From positions 86,924 through 150,923 of the forward strand of contig JAWCLO010000004.1 of assembly GCA_038850735.1 (NCBI GenBank): DNA of 64,000 bases, in the 5' to 3' direction. Position 1 is the first letter of the stretch, and the number at the start of each line of letters is the position of its first letter. The notes beneath the pieces were generated by a model. The model made no database searches. It saw only the letters and a program-made list of their open reading frames with translations, and had not been told where the DNA came from. Of the stretch, positions 53,351-62,649 are shown piece by piece. Both the position numbers and the translations under genes were made by a program. The DNA is from Methanomassiliicoccales archaeon (GTDB taxonomy: Archaea > Thermoplasmatota > Thermoplasmata > Methanomassiliicoccales > JACIVX01).

Positions 53351-54717
53351 TGGTTTTGAAGCGCGTTATTATCGCTGGCGCAGGAAGCGGCGTCGGCAAG
53401 ACGACGATTGCAACGGGTATCATGGCGCTTCTTTCCAAAAAATACAAAGTTCAAGGATTCAAGGTTGGTCCAGATTACATCGATCCCTCCTTCCACTCTG
53501 TTGCCACGGGCAGACCCTCTCGGAATCTCGATTCTTTCCTCCTTGATCGCAAGACAATCCTTAATGTTTTTGGATGGACGATGAGGGATGCTGACATCGC
53601 TGTCATTGAAGGTGTGAGGGGTCTGTATGATGGACTCACATCTACAGGAGATACTGGTAGCACAGCTGAAATAGCTAAAATTCTTGGCGCACCAGTTATC
53701 CTCGTTGTCAATGCAAGGAGCCTTGCTAAGAGCGCAGCGGCACACGTGCTTGGCTTTAAAATGCTCGATCAATCCATAAGAATCGAAGGAGTGATTCTTA
53801 ACCAAGTGAGCGGAGAACGACACAGAAAAAAGGCGATCGAAGCTGTCGAAAAGCTCACACATACCCCCGTCATCGGTGCTATCGAGAGGAAAAAGGAGCA
53901 GTTACCAGAGAGACACTTGGGACTCGTGACGATGCATGAAAAAGAAGATCCCATGAAAACCATCAGATTCATCGCGGAAATGGCATCAGAAATCGACCTA
54001 GATGGGCTTCTTGAAATTTCGGAAAAAGCCGAACCTTTCGAATTCCCAGCGAATTGCCCTTTCCCAACTAAAGAAGAGAAAGGCGTCAAGATTGCGGTAC
54101 CATTTGACCGAGCTTTCTCCTTCTATTACCCAGAGAACATCGAGTCGATCGAGGCAGCAGGCGGCAAAGTGATCAAATTCAAACCTGCAGAAGGCGATGC
54201 GTTCCCAGAAGCTGATGGATACTACATTGGTGGTGGATATCCTGAGATCTATGCAGAGGCATTGAGTTCTAATAAAGATTTCATGGAAGGACTTAGGTCT
54301 GCGGCCGAAGAAGGAAAATTGATATATGGCGAATGTGGCGGCCTAATTACGCTTTGCGAATCTATTACCTTCGGAGGAAAAAAATGGAAAATGGCAGGTA
54401 TCTTCAAATGTGATTCTATTGTTTCATTAGATAGGCAGGGACTAGCCTACGTAGAGGCTGTTGGAACAAGAGATAATTTTATGTTTCCTGCAAAGAGGGT
54501 TAGAGGACATGAATTTCACTATTCTCGCATTTCACCCATTCCCACCGGACCGTTCGCGTACTCGATCGAACGTGGCGTAGGAATTGATGGGAAAAATGAT
54601 GGTTTGATCCGGCAGAGAGTCATCGGTGCATATTTGCATCAGCATGCGCTTTCTAATAAAGATTGGGGTTTAAGATTCGTTGAGGAGGCGTACGCATCAT
54701 CTCGATCAATGCATTAA
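53350..54717 (+). CDS. cfbB: Ni-sirohydrochlorin a,c-diamide synthase CfbB
   Basis: A 455-residue CbiA-family amidotransferase. The N-terminal ATP site is IIAGAGSGVGKTTIATGIMA, the P-loop domain extends to about residue 235, and the C-terminal class I glutamine amidotransferase-like domain has the nucleophile in YGECGGLITLCE and RGHEFHYSRI. It amidates the a and c acetates of Ni-sirohydrochlorin. TAATG overlap with cfbC. As CbiA is closely related, the cfb context decides the name. Confidence 0.94.
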   Translation: MVLKRVIIAGAGSGVGKTTIATGIMALLSKKYKVQGFKVGPDYIDPSFHSVATGRPSRNLDSFLLDRKTILNVFGWTMRDADIAVIEGVRGLYDGLTSTGDTGSTAEIAKILGAPVILVVNARSLAKSAAAHVLGFKMLDQSIRIEGVILNQVSGERHRKKAIEAVEKLTHTPVIGAIERKKEQLPERHLGLVTMHEKEDPMKTIRFIAEMASEIDLDGLLEISEKAEPFEFPANCPFPTKEEKGVKIAVPFDRAFSFYYPENIESIEAAGGKVIKFKPAEGDAFPEADGYYIGGGYPEIYAEALSSNKDFMEGLRSAAEEGKLIYGECGGLITLCESITFGGKKWKMAGIFKCDSIVSLDRQGLAYVEAVGTRDNFMFPAKRVRGHEFHYSRISPIPTGPFAYSIERGVGIDGKNDGLIRQRVIGAYLHQHALSNKDWGLRFVEEAYASSRSMH

Positions 54718-55122
54718 TCATGCGTGTGATATTGGTGAACATTGATGAGTGCAGTTTTCCATAATAATTCAGGGTGACTCATACCGTCATTTCACTAACC
54801 TATTCCCTTGAATTTCTGAGATAATTGTTATTCTCATTTAGATTTTACAGTTTCAAGAGTATCACGGAAAATAAATTCAATTTTTTGAAAATTGAAAGCA
54901 ATCTGGTCATCTTGATCAGTTTTGTAAATTGAAAAGTCACCAACTAGAGAAATCCAATCGGCTCATCAATCATATGATGCCAAAATCCGCTGGGATTTTT
55001 TTATCGAATTCATCGGAAATGAAATTTTGCTACCATTGCGTATTGTTGGATTACAGTATTTTTTATAAATTTGTAATGTATATAAAGTTGGCCTTCTAAG
55101 ATTCTCATGCTATTACATTCAT
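54718..55122. other. Convergent intergenic region, no gene seen
   Basis: About 400 strongly AT-rich bases between the converging F430 operon and the BtuC-like permease gene. T-rich runs that could end transcripts are present on both strands. No reading frame or RNA gene is recognised. Confidence 0.45.
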
Positions 55123-56223
55123 TTATCCACAACATGCCTTTTTTGCTCTACTTACAATTAAATAAATGAGCAAGGGTCCGCCGAGAAGTGCTGTTATCGC
55201 TCCAACAGGAAGCATTACTGGTGCAATTATACGCCTCGCAAGAATGTCCGCGACAAGCAAAAGGTTTGCACCGAATAAACCTGATATAGGTATAAGAAAA
55301 CGCATGTCATTTCCAATCACAATCCTACAAATGTGAGGCGAAAGAAGGCAAACGAAACCAATTGCACCAACAAAGCTAACAACAGTAGCAGTAGAAAGGC
55401 AAGAAGTTACGAGAATGATTTTTCTCACGCGATTTACTTCTACGCCTAGACCCTTTGCGGCATCGTCTCCGGTTTCCATTATATTAATATCCCATGCAAA
55501 ACGCATGTTTATGATCATGGAAAAAATTAACATGCTAGTCGCATAGGGGATCTGCCACCAGGCTGCCCTCGAAAGATCGCCGACAAGCCAGAAGACAGTT
55601 GTTTTCACAGCCTCGGCCTCTGCAAAAAACTGAAGGAGGGTATTGCACGCACTGAAGATATAAGTCATTGCAACACCTGACAGTATGATCGTCTCTGGGG
55701 TCATACCTGGGTACCTCGAAATTAGAAGAACAACACACGCAGGTATTAGTGAGAAGACAAATGCGTTGCCGACAATTATGAGATGCCCCATGAATAGACC
55801 GCGTCCGAGAATTATTGCAACTGCAGCCCCAAAGCCAGCACCCGCAGATACACCAAGAGTATACGGCGTTGCTAGTGGATTTCTTAGCGTGGCGATAGTT
55901 GTGCAGCCAGCCATCGCAAGAATAAAACCTGCGATACTTGCCAGAAGAGACCTAGGTAGCCTCAAATTCCATACGACAGTATCAGCAAGATTGCTTACTT
56001 CAAACAATCCGGGGAAAAATTTGTTCAGCACGGCTGCGTAAGCTTCAGTAAAAGAAATATTTGCAGATCCGAGTGAGAGAGAAATACCCATAACCAGTAT
56101 CAACAGAAGAATGCAAAAAATTGAGAAAAATATTCTTTTGGCGAGAATCTTACGATATATATCTTTTTCATCGTTAACTTTGTCATCTTCCGCGAGAGTA
56201 AGATAGCGAATACGATACTTCAA
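55123..56223 (-). CDS. FecCD/BtuC-family ABC permease
   Basis: A 366-residue permease with about ten helices and family motifs PRSLLASIAGFILAMAGCTT, GVSAGAGFGAAVAI and FVGAIGFVCLLSPHICR. It belongs to the BtuC/FecCD/HmuU group that imports corrinoids, haem or iron chelates. I take the TTG at 56223, overlapping the methyltransferase stop as TTGA and preceded by GGTGGAGG; the ATG at 56241 is an alternative. The C-terminus ends KKACCG. Partners are the binding protein and ATPase nearby. Confidence 0.9.
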   Translation of the reverse strand: MKYRIRYLTLAEDDKVNDEKDIYRKILAKRIFFSIFCILLLILVMGISLSLGSANISFTEAYAAVLNKFFPGLFEVSNLADTVVWNLRLPRSLLASIAGFILAMAGCTTIATLRNPLATPYTLGVSAGAGFGAAVAIILGRGLFMGHLIIVGNAFVFSLIPACVVLLISRYPGMTPETIILSGVAMTYIFSACNTLLQFFAEAEAVKTTVFWLVGDLSRAAWWQIPYATSMLIFSMIINMRFAWDINIMETGDDAAKGLGVEVNRVRKIILVTSCLSTATVVSFVGAIGFVCLLSPHICRIVIGNDMRFLIPISGLFGANLLLVADILARRIIAPVMLPVGAITALLGGPLLIYLIVSRAKKACCG

Positions 56224-57026
56224 TAAGAATGCCTCCACCATATCATAGCAACTTTCTTTTTTCGCAAGAAAAGAAGTTCGCCATTTTCGCTCACAAGCTT
56301 TCTTTTCAAAAGTTGTTTCACCATCTCTGACTTATTCTCTGGAATATTGTAAATGCTCATAAAGTCTGAGACTGCTTCCTCAAAATTTGTGAACCGCCTT
56401 TTTGAAAGATAATCAAAGATTTCCACATTTGTTCTTATTCCGAGGAGAGACAGCATGTTAAATATTATCACATGATCAGTCATCTCAGCCATAATTCTCT
56501 TACCATACACTATCCTCTGGATCTCTTCTGGCATCCAGTCATCTGCTGAAGCGAATATGTATACCACTTTCTTTGCAGCCCTGTTTATTTTCGAAAGAGT
56601 TTCTCGAAGATCACACATTAGAATAGAAAAAGAGGCGAGGACAATATCATGTTGTTTAACGTCTTTTCCTATGACCACTTCTTCCCATGACTTATTTATA
56701 TAAACGATATTTCGCAAGTTCTCTTTATCTGCATTTACCCTGAGATAAGAAAGCATATTTTCTGACGGTTCAATAACTGTAATTTTCTTTGCAATTTTTG
56801 CAATTGGAATCGTAAGCCTTCCACTTCCGGGACCGATTTCTAGAATTGAGTCTTCCTGATTCACTGCTATGCGTTGAAGTTGTTTCTCCGTTAGCTCATT
56901 CATCAAGAATCTACTTTCATTTTCTCTCGATGCCCAATTATTCCAAAATGCCACATTTCCTATTTCAACACGGTGAGTTGCGACCATTATATGTTTCCAA
57001 ACACTATTCCAGTCTATTATGCGCAC
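56220..57026 (-). CDS. Class I SAM-dependent methyltransferase in transporter operon
   Basis: A 268-residue methyltransferase. Motif I is ILEIGPGSGRLTIPIA, with ITVIEPSENMLSYL following; C-terminal 100 residues are helical. The GTG at 57026 is preceded by GGAGGGAAG; the frame extends to 57098 without support. It is encoded between the substrate-binding protein and permease of a BtuCDF-type importer, with a TTGA overlap to the latter, so its substrate may be the imported tetrapyrrole, a metallophore or a linked cofactor. That role is inferred. Confidence 0.85.
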   Translation of the reverse strand: MRIIDWNSVWKHIMVATHRVEIGNVAFWNNWASRENESRFLMNELTEKQLQRIAVNQEDSILEIGPGSGRLTIPIAKIAKKITVIEPSENMLSYLRVNADKENLRNIVYINKSWEEVVIGKDVKQHDIVLASFSILMCDLRETLSKINRAAKKVVYIFASADDWMPEEIQRIVYGKRIMAEMTDHVIIFNMLSLLGIRTNVEIFDYLSKRRFTNFEEAVSDFMSIYNIPENKSEMVKQLLKRKLVSENGELLFLRKKKVAMIWWRHSY

Positions 57027-57094
57027 AAATACTTCCCTCCATTTTCTATTCTTGCAAATAATTAAAAAAGAATGAAAAATAAGCGCACATTTTT

Positions 57095-58486
57095 TCAATT
57101 AGGTGCGCCAATAACATCATCACCTATGACAATAGGCGGGAACAGGAATGTACCATGTTCGTCTAAGTCATACTCAAGATTCAGCCAATAACTAATATAT
57201 TCCTGATGTATGGCTTCTGGATCAAGATCCTCAAAGAGCTCTGGCTGCAAAATCTTTGCGAGATAAACCGCACCAAGAACGCTGCCCATCGCATTGTTTC
57301 TAAAGTCGCCCGCAATGATATACACATCTCCATTGCGAACAGCTTTCACACTTGAAAGCAAAGGACGAGATACGATGTTTTGCCAAGTTTCATTAAGACT
57401 TATTGTACTATTCATATCGTATCCATATGCTGGTTGCTGCGTTTGGCCACCATATGTGTAACGTACTGCATGAACAAATATGAAGTCAGGATCTTTTTCG
57501 AGAACCCACTCTAAATCAACGGTGGAGTAGTAATTCGATCCAAGCCAGTCGGGAAGATCCTGCGCCACGGGCTTTCCACCAGCAAGTATACACATTTGCG
57601 ATAATGGGTCAATAAGGTTGTAGGTCCGCATAGTCGTTTGGGTAGGATCGCGCATATAACCCACCATACCAGTCATGAGTACCCTAGGTTTATCATCCGC
57701 TGATAATGCCACGGTTCTGCTCTTAATCGAATCGATCAATCCGAAGATCCAGTTAACATATTCATGTGCTCTCTCTGACTTTCCTAGCATATATCCGGCC
57801 TTAAGCACTCCTTGAATGAATCGAGAATCGGCGGGCTTAATAACATCGGGCCAGTAGAGACCAAGAAAAACGACATCTACCCCTGGCAAATTTTGTCTTT
57901 TTTGATCAATATTGTAAGAAAATGTGAAAAGAACATCAAGATTAAGACTGAGAATAAATTCATAATCGGGCGCGTTCATATCCCCTAGGTTAACCACTTG
58001 ATCTGCTTTTTCGGGAAGATAAAACCATCGCAGTTTATACGGCGCCATATCAACAGCTACTACCCTTTCTTCAACGCCTAAAATGCGCAACAGCTCCACG
58101 TTGCTCAAATACTCTGCTCCGATTCTTTCTATCGGGAGATTTACCCTCACAGGATTTCTATTGCCATCCAGAATCCATATGAATGATGCTGTTCCATTGA
58201 CTAGTACCCTAACTTGATCTATATCTTCCTGATTTATAACGCCGTCTCTATTAGCGTCAGCAAAATCCGTTTCGTTTTCTTGACCTGATACGATTTTCTC
58301 CAGAAATTCAATATCTTTTTCATCAATCCTTTCGTCTAAATTTGCGTTTCCATAAATTTCCAAAGCAAACCTCGGTGTTGATTCTCCTTCATTCGGTTCA
58401 TTTTTTGTAAATAAGAAATAAGTTCCTACAGCTGCTACAACAATTGCGCTCGATATTACAATTGCCAAGATTTTGTATAATTTCAT
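57095..58486 (-). CDS. ABC transporter substrate-binding protein with EF-hand/dockerin-like pair
   Basis: A 463-residue BtuF/FhuD-type binding protein. A signal anchor (ILAIVISSAIVVAAVGTYFL) is followed, at about residues 45-100, by two Ca2+-binding dockerin-like loops (GNANLDERIDEKD and ADANRDGVINQEDID). The periplasmic-binding domain then starts at VNLPIERIGAEYLSNVELLR. It captures a corrinoid, haem or iron chelate for the FecCD-type permease. ATG at 58486 with GAGGTAC; the frame extends to 58579 without support. The calcium-binding module may stiffen or attach the protein at the surface. Confidence 0.88.
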   Translation of the reverse strand: MKLYKILAIVISSAIVVAAVGTYFLFTKNEPNEGESTPRFALEIYGNANLDERIDEKDIEFLEKIVSGQENETDFADANRDGVINQEDIDQVRVLVNGTASFIWILDGNRNPVRVNLPIERIGAEYLSNVELLRILGVEERVVAVDMAPYKLRWFYLPEKADQVVNLGDMNAPDYEFILSLNLDVLFTFSYNIDQKRQNLPGVDVVFLGLYWPDVIKPADSRFIQGVLKAGYMLGKSERAHEYVNWIFGLIDSIKSRTVALSADDKPRVLMTGMVGYMRDPTQTTMRTYNLIDPLSQMCILAGGKPVAQDLPDWLGSNYYSTVDLEWVLEKDPDFIFVHAVRYTYGGQTQQPAYGYDMNSTISLNETWQNIVSRPLLSSVKAVRNGDVYIIAGDFRNNAMGSVLGAVYLAKILQPELFEDLDPEAIHQEYISYWLNLEYDLDEHGTFLFPPIVIGDDVIGAPN

Positions 58487-58559
58487 GCTTGTACCTCGTG
58501 TTACTTTTTTGAAAAGCGTAATATTTATCATATTAATAATCTTTTCTGGTAAAGCAAAA
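58487..58559. promoter_or_regulatory. Divergent promoter of the BtuCDF-type loci
   Basis: Seventy-three bases between two divergent transporter genes. A TATA-like TAATATTTATCATATTA (about 58518-58534) serves the ATPase gene, whose ATG at 58560 would be leaderless. TCGTGTTA, identical to one arm of the repeat upstream of cbiM, is at 58496-58503. Confidence 0.45.
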
Positions 58560-59333
58560 ATGAGTACTGAACTCGTCATCGAAAACCTCAGGTTTAACTA
58601 TCGAATTTCAGATGTACTGCAAGATATCTCGCTCACATTATGCAGTTCTGAAATACTTGGTATCATAGGTCCAAATGGATCGGGTAAGACGACACTCCTC
58701 AAATGCATCAATAGAATTCTTGAACCAAAGCAGGGTAAAATTCTGCTCAATTGCAAGGATGTAAGGAAAATGAAAAGAATGGATGTAGCGAGGAATTTTG
58801 GGTATGTGCCCCAAAAGGTTCACGCTGGATTCGATTCACCAACGGTCTTCGAAATCGTGCTTATGGGAAGGAGACCACATAATACATGGAAGTGCTGTCA
58901 CGAAGATCATGAAGAGGTTTGGAACGTTCTCACGCAACTCAATATCAAGGATTTGTCGATGCGAAGATTTGATGAGCTCAGTGGAGGTCAACAACAAAAG
59001 GTGCTGATTGCGAGGGCTCTTGCGCAAGGAGCGAAAGTTCTTCTTCTAGATGAACCAACAAGCAATCTCGACATAAAGCACCAACTCGAAGTCATGAAAT
59101 TAATCAAAAAACTTGTAAACCAAAAAGGCATTTCCAGTATTGTCGCAATTCACGACCTAAACTTGGCATCCCAATATTGCAATAATCTGATAATGATCAA
59201 AAATGGGGGAATATTTGCTGTTGGAGATCCGTTATCAGTACTAACGCCCTCAAATATCAAGGAAGTATACGGCATTGATGTTGAAGTTGGAATTCGTCAG
59301 GGGAAACCATATATAATCGTTCTCGACGAGTAG
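58560..59333 (+). CDS. ABC transporter ATP-binding protein (BtuD/FecE type)
   Basis: A 257-residue ATPase. Walker A is GPNGSGKTT (about residue 37), the signature is LSGGQQQKVLIARAL, Walker B is VLLLDEPTSNLD and the switch is IVAIHDLNLASQYC. It pairs with the FecCD permease encoded by the divergent operon to import corrinoid, haem or iron chelate. ATG at 58560 at leaderless distance from a TATA box; the frame open to 58473 is not supported. Confidence 0.92.
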   Translation: MSTELVIENLRFNYRISDVLQDISLTLCSSEILGIIGPNGSGKTTLLKCINRILEPKQGKILLNCKDVRKMKRMDVARNFGYVPQKVHAGFDSPTVFEIVLMGRRPHNTWKCCHEDHEEVWNVLTQLNIKDLSMRRFDELSGGQQQKVLIARALAQGAKVLLLDEPTSNLDIKHQLEVMKLIKKLVNQKGISSIVAIHDLNLASQYCNNLIMIKNGGIFAVGDPLSVLTPSNIKEVYGIDVEVGIRQGKPYIIVLDE

Positions 59334-59613
59334 GGGTAACCACATATCTTACAATGCCTTTTGACAGACAATAGCTAATGAGCCAAAATAGATTGTGTAA
59401 GTGTAAATTTAAGAGCAAACATGATGCACAACTCTTTCATTTCTTATCCTATTTTGTCTCGAACATACTTTCTTCTCAATACATAAGCAAATTATTTTCA
59501 AATTGTTGTGCTTATGAAAATATGTATTAGCAAACATGAGATGAAAAATAGAATCGCAAGGTCAATTTGATTGTTAATTTGATTTTTAGAAACAACAACA
59601 TTTTTCTTGGTTA

Positions 59614-60600
59614 TCAGGAAGGCACGGTGATTCTATTTCGAATGACATCAAGACCTTTGACCACTGCTACGAGAATAGGCAATTCGATAAGGACGCCGAT
59701 GATGATAGCCACCTGTATCAAGGGCTCATCTGGAAACATGCCTACGGCGATTGCCAGACCAAGAGGGGAATTTCTTGCTGCGGTCGTGCATGTGAGGAGA
59801 GCGCGCTCTCCGTAATTCATATTCGTGTACTTCGCGATCAACTGAGCAATTAAGAAAGACAAGAAGAAAAAAATGACGAGTGGTGCAAAAACGAGGGCGA
59901 GGGGACCCGCATTGTCTACGATGACTTTCGTTTGTCCAGAAAACATGAAAAAGATGATAATGACGAGTGTTGCCATCTGCAGTGGAGTTGAGATTTTAGA
60001 AATGATTTCCCTTCCCCTCTCCTCACCTTTTAATCTCTTCATCGCGTAGCGTGTCATACCAGCCAGCGCCATCGGAGTGATCACGAAAACAAGGAGTGCT
60101 TCGATGAAAGCCTCGATTTGAATCGGAATCAACTTCCCTGCAAAAAGCAGAAGATAAACAGGAAGAAGCAAAATCTGAAGTATGAGATTTGTTGGCAAAA
60201 GCGCAACGCCTAGCGGTACATCGCCCCTCGCCATTTGCGTGAACATCAAAAACCAATCCGTGCAAGGCGTCACGATATAGAGAATAAAGCCAACGAATAT
60301 GGCAGGGTACGCGCCTAGAAAAATGAGAGCGAGCATGAAGCCGAGCAGTGGTATTATGACAAAGTTCTGAAACCATGCGAAGGAGAAGAAGCGTAAATTC
60401 CTGTAAGAATTCAATACGTGCTTGAATGGGATGTTGAGTACTACACTGTAAATAAGGATGATGAGGGTAAAATATATGATGGGATCGGCGATCGCTGAGA
60501 TCTGCTGGAATTGAAAGCCTACAAGCAATCCGATCAGAATTGCCGAGATCAGAATTGCTGGTCTTGATTTGTCGGCGAGGCTAAGCGAGGATTCTGGCAT
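59614..60600 (-). CDS. ACR3/BASS-superfamily transporter, arsenite-efflux-like
   Basis: A 328-residue integral membrane protein with about ten helices. Motifs are VTPCTDWFLMFTQMARGD and TTAARNSPLGLAIAVGMFPD, matching ACR3-like members of the bile-acid/Na+ symporter superfamily. The canonical role is arsenite extrusion by a Cys in helix 4 (present in PCTDW). No ArsR or ArsM lies beside it, so the substrate is uncertain. It is a single gene. Confidence 0.82.
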   Translation of the reverse strand: MPESSLSLADKSRPAILISAILIGLLVGFQFQQISAIADPIIYFTLIILIYSVVLNIPFKHVLNSYRNLRFFSFAWFQNFVIIPLLGFMLALIFLGAYPAIFVGFILYIVTPCTDWFLMFTQMARGDVPLGVALLPTNLILQILLLPVYLLLFAGKLIPIQIEAFIEALLVFVITPMALAGMTRYAMKRLKGEERGREIISKISTPLQMATLVIIIFFMFSGQTKVIVDNAGPLALVFAPLVIFFFLSFLIAQLIAKYTNMNYGERALLTCTTAARNSPLGLAIAVGMFPDEPLIQVAIIIGVLIELPILVAVVKGLDVIRNRITVPS

Positions 60601-60751
60601 TGTCGGATGTATTACTGGTTGCGAACATAATCTTTTTCATCTTTTAAAAACACAGCAAAAATTCATTACATCTAGCTTATTCCGACCTCCGCCTTTTTTC
60701 GGCATCAGCCTCTCAATGTCTCATTCGTCAATCGAATTTGCGTGCATGAAA

Positions 60752-61750
60752 TCAGGAAGAGACAATCTTCGCACCGTATTTCTCGAGGTCATAGCTACTC
60801 TCTGGTCTCCGTGAAGATCGTGCGGCCCTTTGCACGTATTGACCGCAGTTGCTCCCTATCTTGTTCTCCTCCAACTCACCAATGCTGAGAATCACTTCAA
60901 ATCCTTCTTGCTTGAATGCATCTACCAATTGCCGTGAAGTCATGAGATCGTGAGGATTGATTTGCGATTCCAGAGATTCCTCGTGTGAGCGCACCGTCGG
61001 GTTCAAGGGAGTAAGCTTGATGATGAATTTTCCAGGATCAAAATATTGTCTGATCAATGAAGCATCAATGGCGCAGCCAACCGCTGGTGCAAAGTTCAGC
61101 GTAATCTTCTTATCTCCGCGTTCAGGTGAGCAAAATCGATCGCCATATGCTGCGATCTTCTCGAAAGACCACTTCCTCATGGGCATGAGCTCGTCTCGCT
61201 TTTTCAAATCGGTTGTGTGGATAGAGAACTGCATTTGGAATTTCCCATGTGGAAAGAGTTTCTCCTTCACTTCCAAAAGTTCCTCGAAAAATCTTTCCGC
61301 GATTGGCGCATCGGGCGCTATCGTTGAAACTGACACGTTAAGCCCGGGCGCGTCGAGTGTATCGTGAAGAGCGTACATCGATTCAATGACCGCTGGATTC
61401 AGCGACGGCTCGCCCATTCTTGCAAACTGGATCTTGAATTTTGGTATGGGCACTTTGCAGTTAGGAAACCGCTTGCTGACCATGAAAAGCACCTGGTCGA
61501 CAATCTCCTGTGAGGTCAGTTTGCCTCTGTAATTCCCGCCGGCGTCGCAGAACTTGCATCTTACGGGACATCCGAACATCGTCGATACGATAAGAACCCA
61601 TTTTTTCTCCCTCGGGATCGGTGGCTGTATCGATTCAACACATTCCACAATAAAATCACTATCGTCCCCCTCATGACCGTCATCTCCCCGCATTTGTAAT
61701 ACATAGACTTTCGCGAGCTCCTCGTTTCCGTACTCAGCAAGCAACTTCAT
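60752..61750 (-). CDS. Radical SAM protein, RlmN/Cfr-like
   Basis: A 332-residue radical SAM enzyme with CPVRCKFCDAGGNY (C-x3-C-x2-C, about residue 62) and MGEPSLNP, ending with SNCGQYV, which recalls the C-terminal Cys of RlmN/Cfr methyl synthases. The N-terminal region is short and the second methyl-carrying Cys is not obvious, so it may be a divergent family member. Substrate RNA or other is unknown. ATG at 61750 has AAGGTGGGG upstream; ATGA overlap with the flavoprotein gene places it in a three-gene operon. Confidence 0.78.
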   Translation of the reverse strand: MKLLAEYGNEELAKVYVLQMRGDDGHEGDDSDFIVECVESIQPPIPREKKWVLIVSTMFGCPVRCKFCDAGGNYRGKLTSQEIVDQVLFMVSKRFPNCKVPIPKFKIQFARMGEPSLNPAVIESMYALHDTLDAPGLNVSVSTIAPDAPIAERFFEELLEVKEKLFPHGKFQMQFSIHTTDLKKRDELMPMRKWSFEKIAAYGDRFCSPERGDKKITLNFAPAVGCAIDASLIRQYFDPGKFIIKLTPLNPTVRSHEESLESQINPHDLMTSRQLVDAFKQEGFEVILSIGELEENKIGSNCGQYVQRAARSSRRPESSYDLEKYGAKIVSS

Positions 61751-62649
61751 TTCCCCACCTTCCTTTTCAAATAGCGATCCGCCATCATCGCGGCCATAAT
61801 TCCATCACCCACCGCGATGCCGATCTGCCGCCAGTTCTTTCTGTTCACATCCCCAACGAGATAAAGCCCCTTAATCCCCGTCGCAGGAGGAGTCTTTCTT
61901 ATGATCCTCTTTCGCAAAGAAGGGTCAAGAATGCTGATTTCGGGAATCCTCCCACAGGCCATGAGAATCTTATCGCCATAAAGATACTTCATTTCGCCCT
62001 GAAATTGGCATGTGAGCGTAATCGCATTGCCCTGCTTGATGATTTCCAAAGGCCTGTGCTCTTCGAGTATCTCAATCCCTTTCGCCTCTGCCCTTCTCCG
62101 CAGAAGAGGCAAGCACTTTGGAGCGGAGCGGCAGACGATCGCCGCCTCCTTGCCCGCTTCTCTCAAAGAAATGGCAAAATCGAAGGCGATATCCCCACCA
62201 CCAACGACCAGGACCCTCTCCATCGCTTTCAGAGATATCACCTGTTCGAGATCATAGAACACCTTTACGCCCTCGAGCGCTTTCGCACCCTTGATCCTTA
62301 TTTTCCTTGGTCTCGTCCCAGTGGCAATGATGACCGCATGCGAATGATACTTTCCCCCGTTTGTGGTGATTTCAAAAATCCTGCCCGTGCGCCTCACCCT
62401 TTCCGCCCTCGCCTTCACCACAGGAATATTCAAGGAATCGAGGTGTTCGGCGAAGCGCTTGGCAAGTTCGATTCCCCTCACACCTTGAAATCCAGGATAG
62501 TTCTCGACGAGATTGGCGTTGATCATGAGCCCCCCAGCGCCACGGGAGTCTAACAGAAGGGGAGAAAAATCTGCTCTTTTGAGGTATATGGCAGCGGCAA
62601 TACCACCTGGACCTGCACCGATGATCATCACGTCCTTGGTCTCAACCAC
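61747..62649 (-). CDS. Thioredoxin-reductase-like flavoprotein without CxxC
   Basis: A 300-residue two-dinucleotide flavoprotein. FAD site VMIIGAGPGGIAAAIYLKRA, NAD(P) site VLVVGGGDIAFDFAISLREA, and C-terminal GLYLVGDVNRKNWRQIGIAV are as in thioredoxin reductase, but the redox CxxC between the sites is missing (the stretch reads FYDLEQVISLKAME). It is therefore more like ferredoxin/flavodoxin-NADP reductase-type relatives. GTG at 62649 after GAGGTGAT. Middle gene of the operon with the hydrolase and the radical SAM enzyme, for which it could supply electrons. Confidence 0.85.
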   Translation of the reverse strand: MVETKDVMIIGAGPGGIAAAIYLKRADFSPLLLDSRGAGGLMINANLVENYPGFQGVRGIELAKRFAEHLDSLNIPVVKARAERVRRTGRIFEITTNGGKYHSHAVIIATGTRPRKIRIKGAKALEGVKVFYDLEQVISLKAMERVLVVGGGDIAFDFAISLREAGKEAAIVCRSAPKCLPLLRRRAEAKGIEILEEHRPLEIIKQGNAITLTCQFQGEMKYLYGDKILMACGRIPEISILDPSLRKRIIRKTPPATGIKGLYLVGDVNRKNWRQIGIAVGDGIMAAMMADRYLKRKVGK

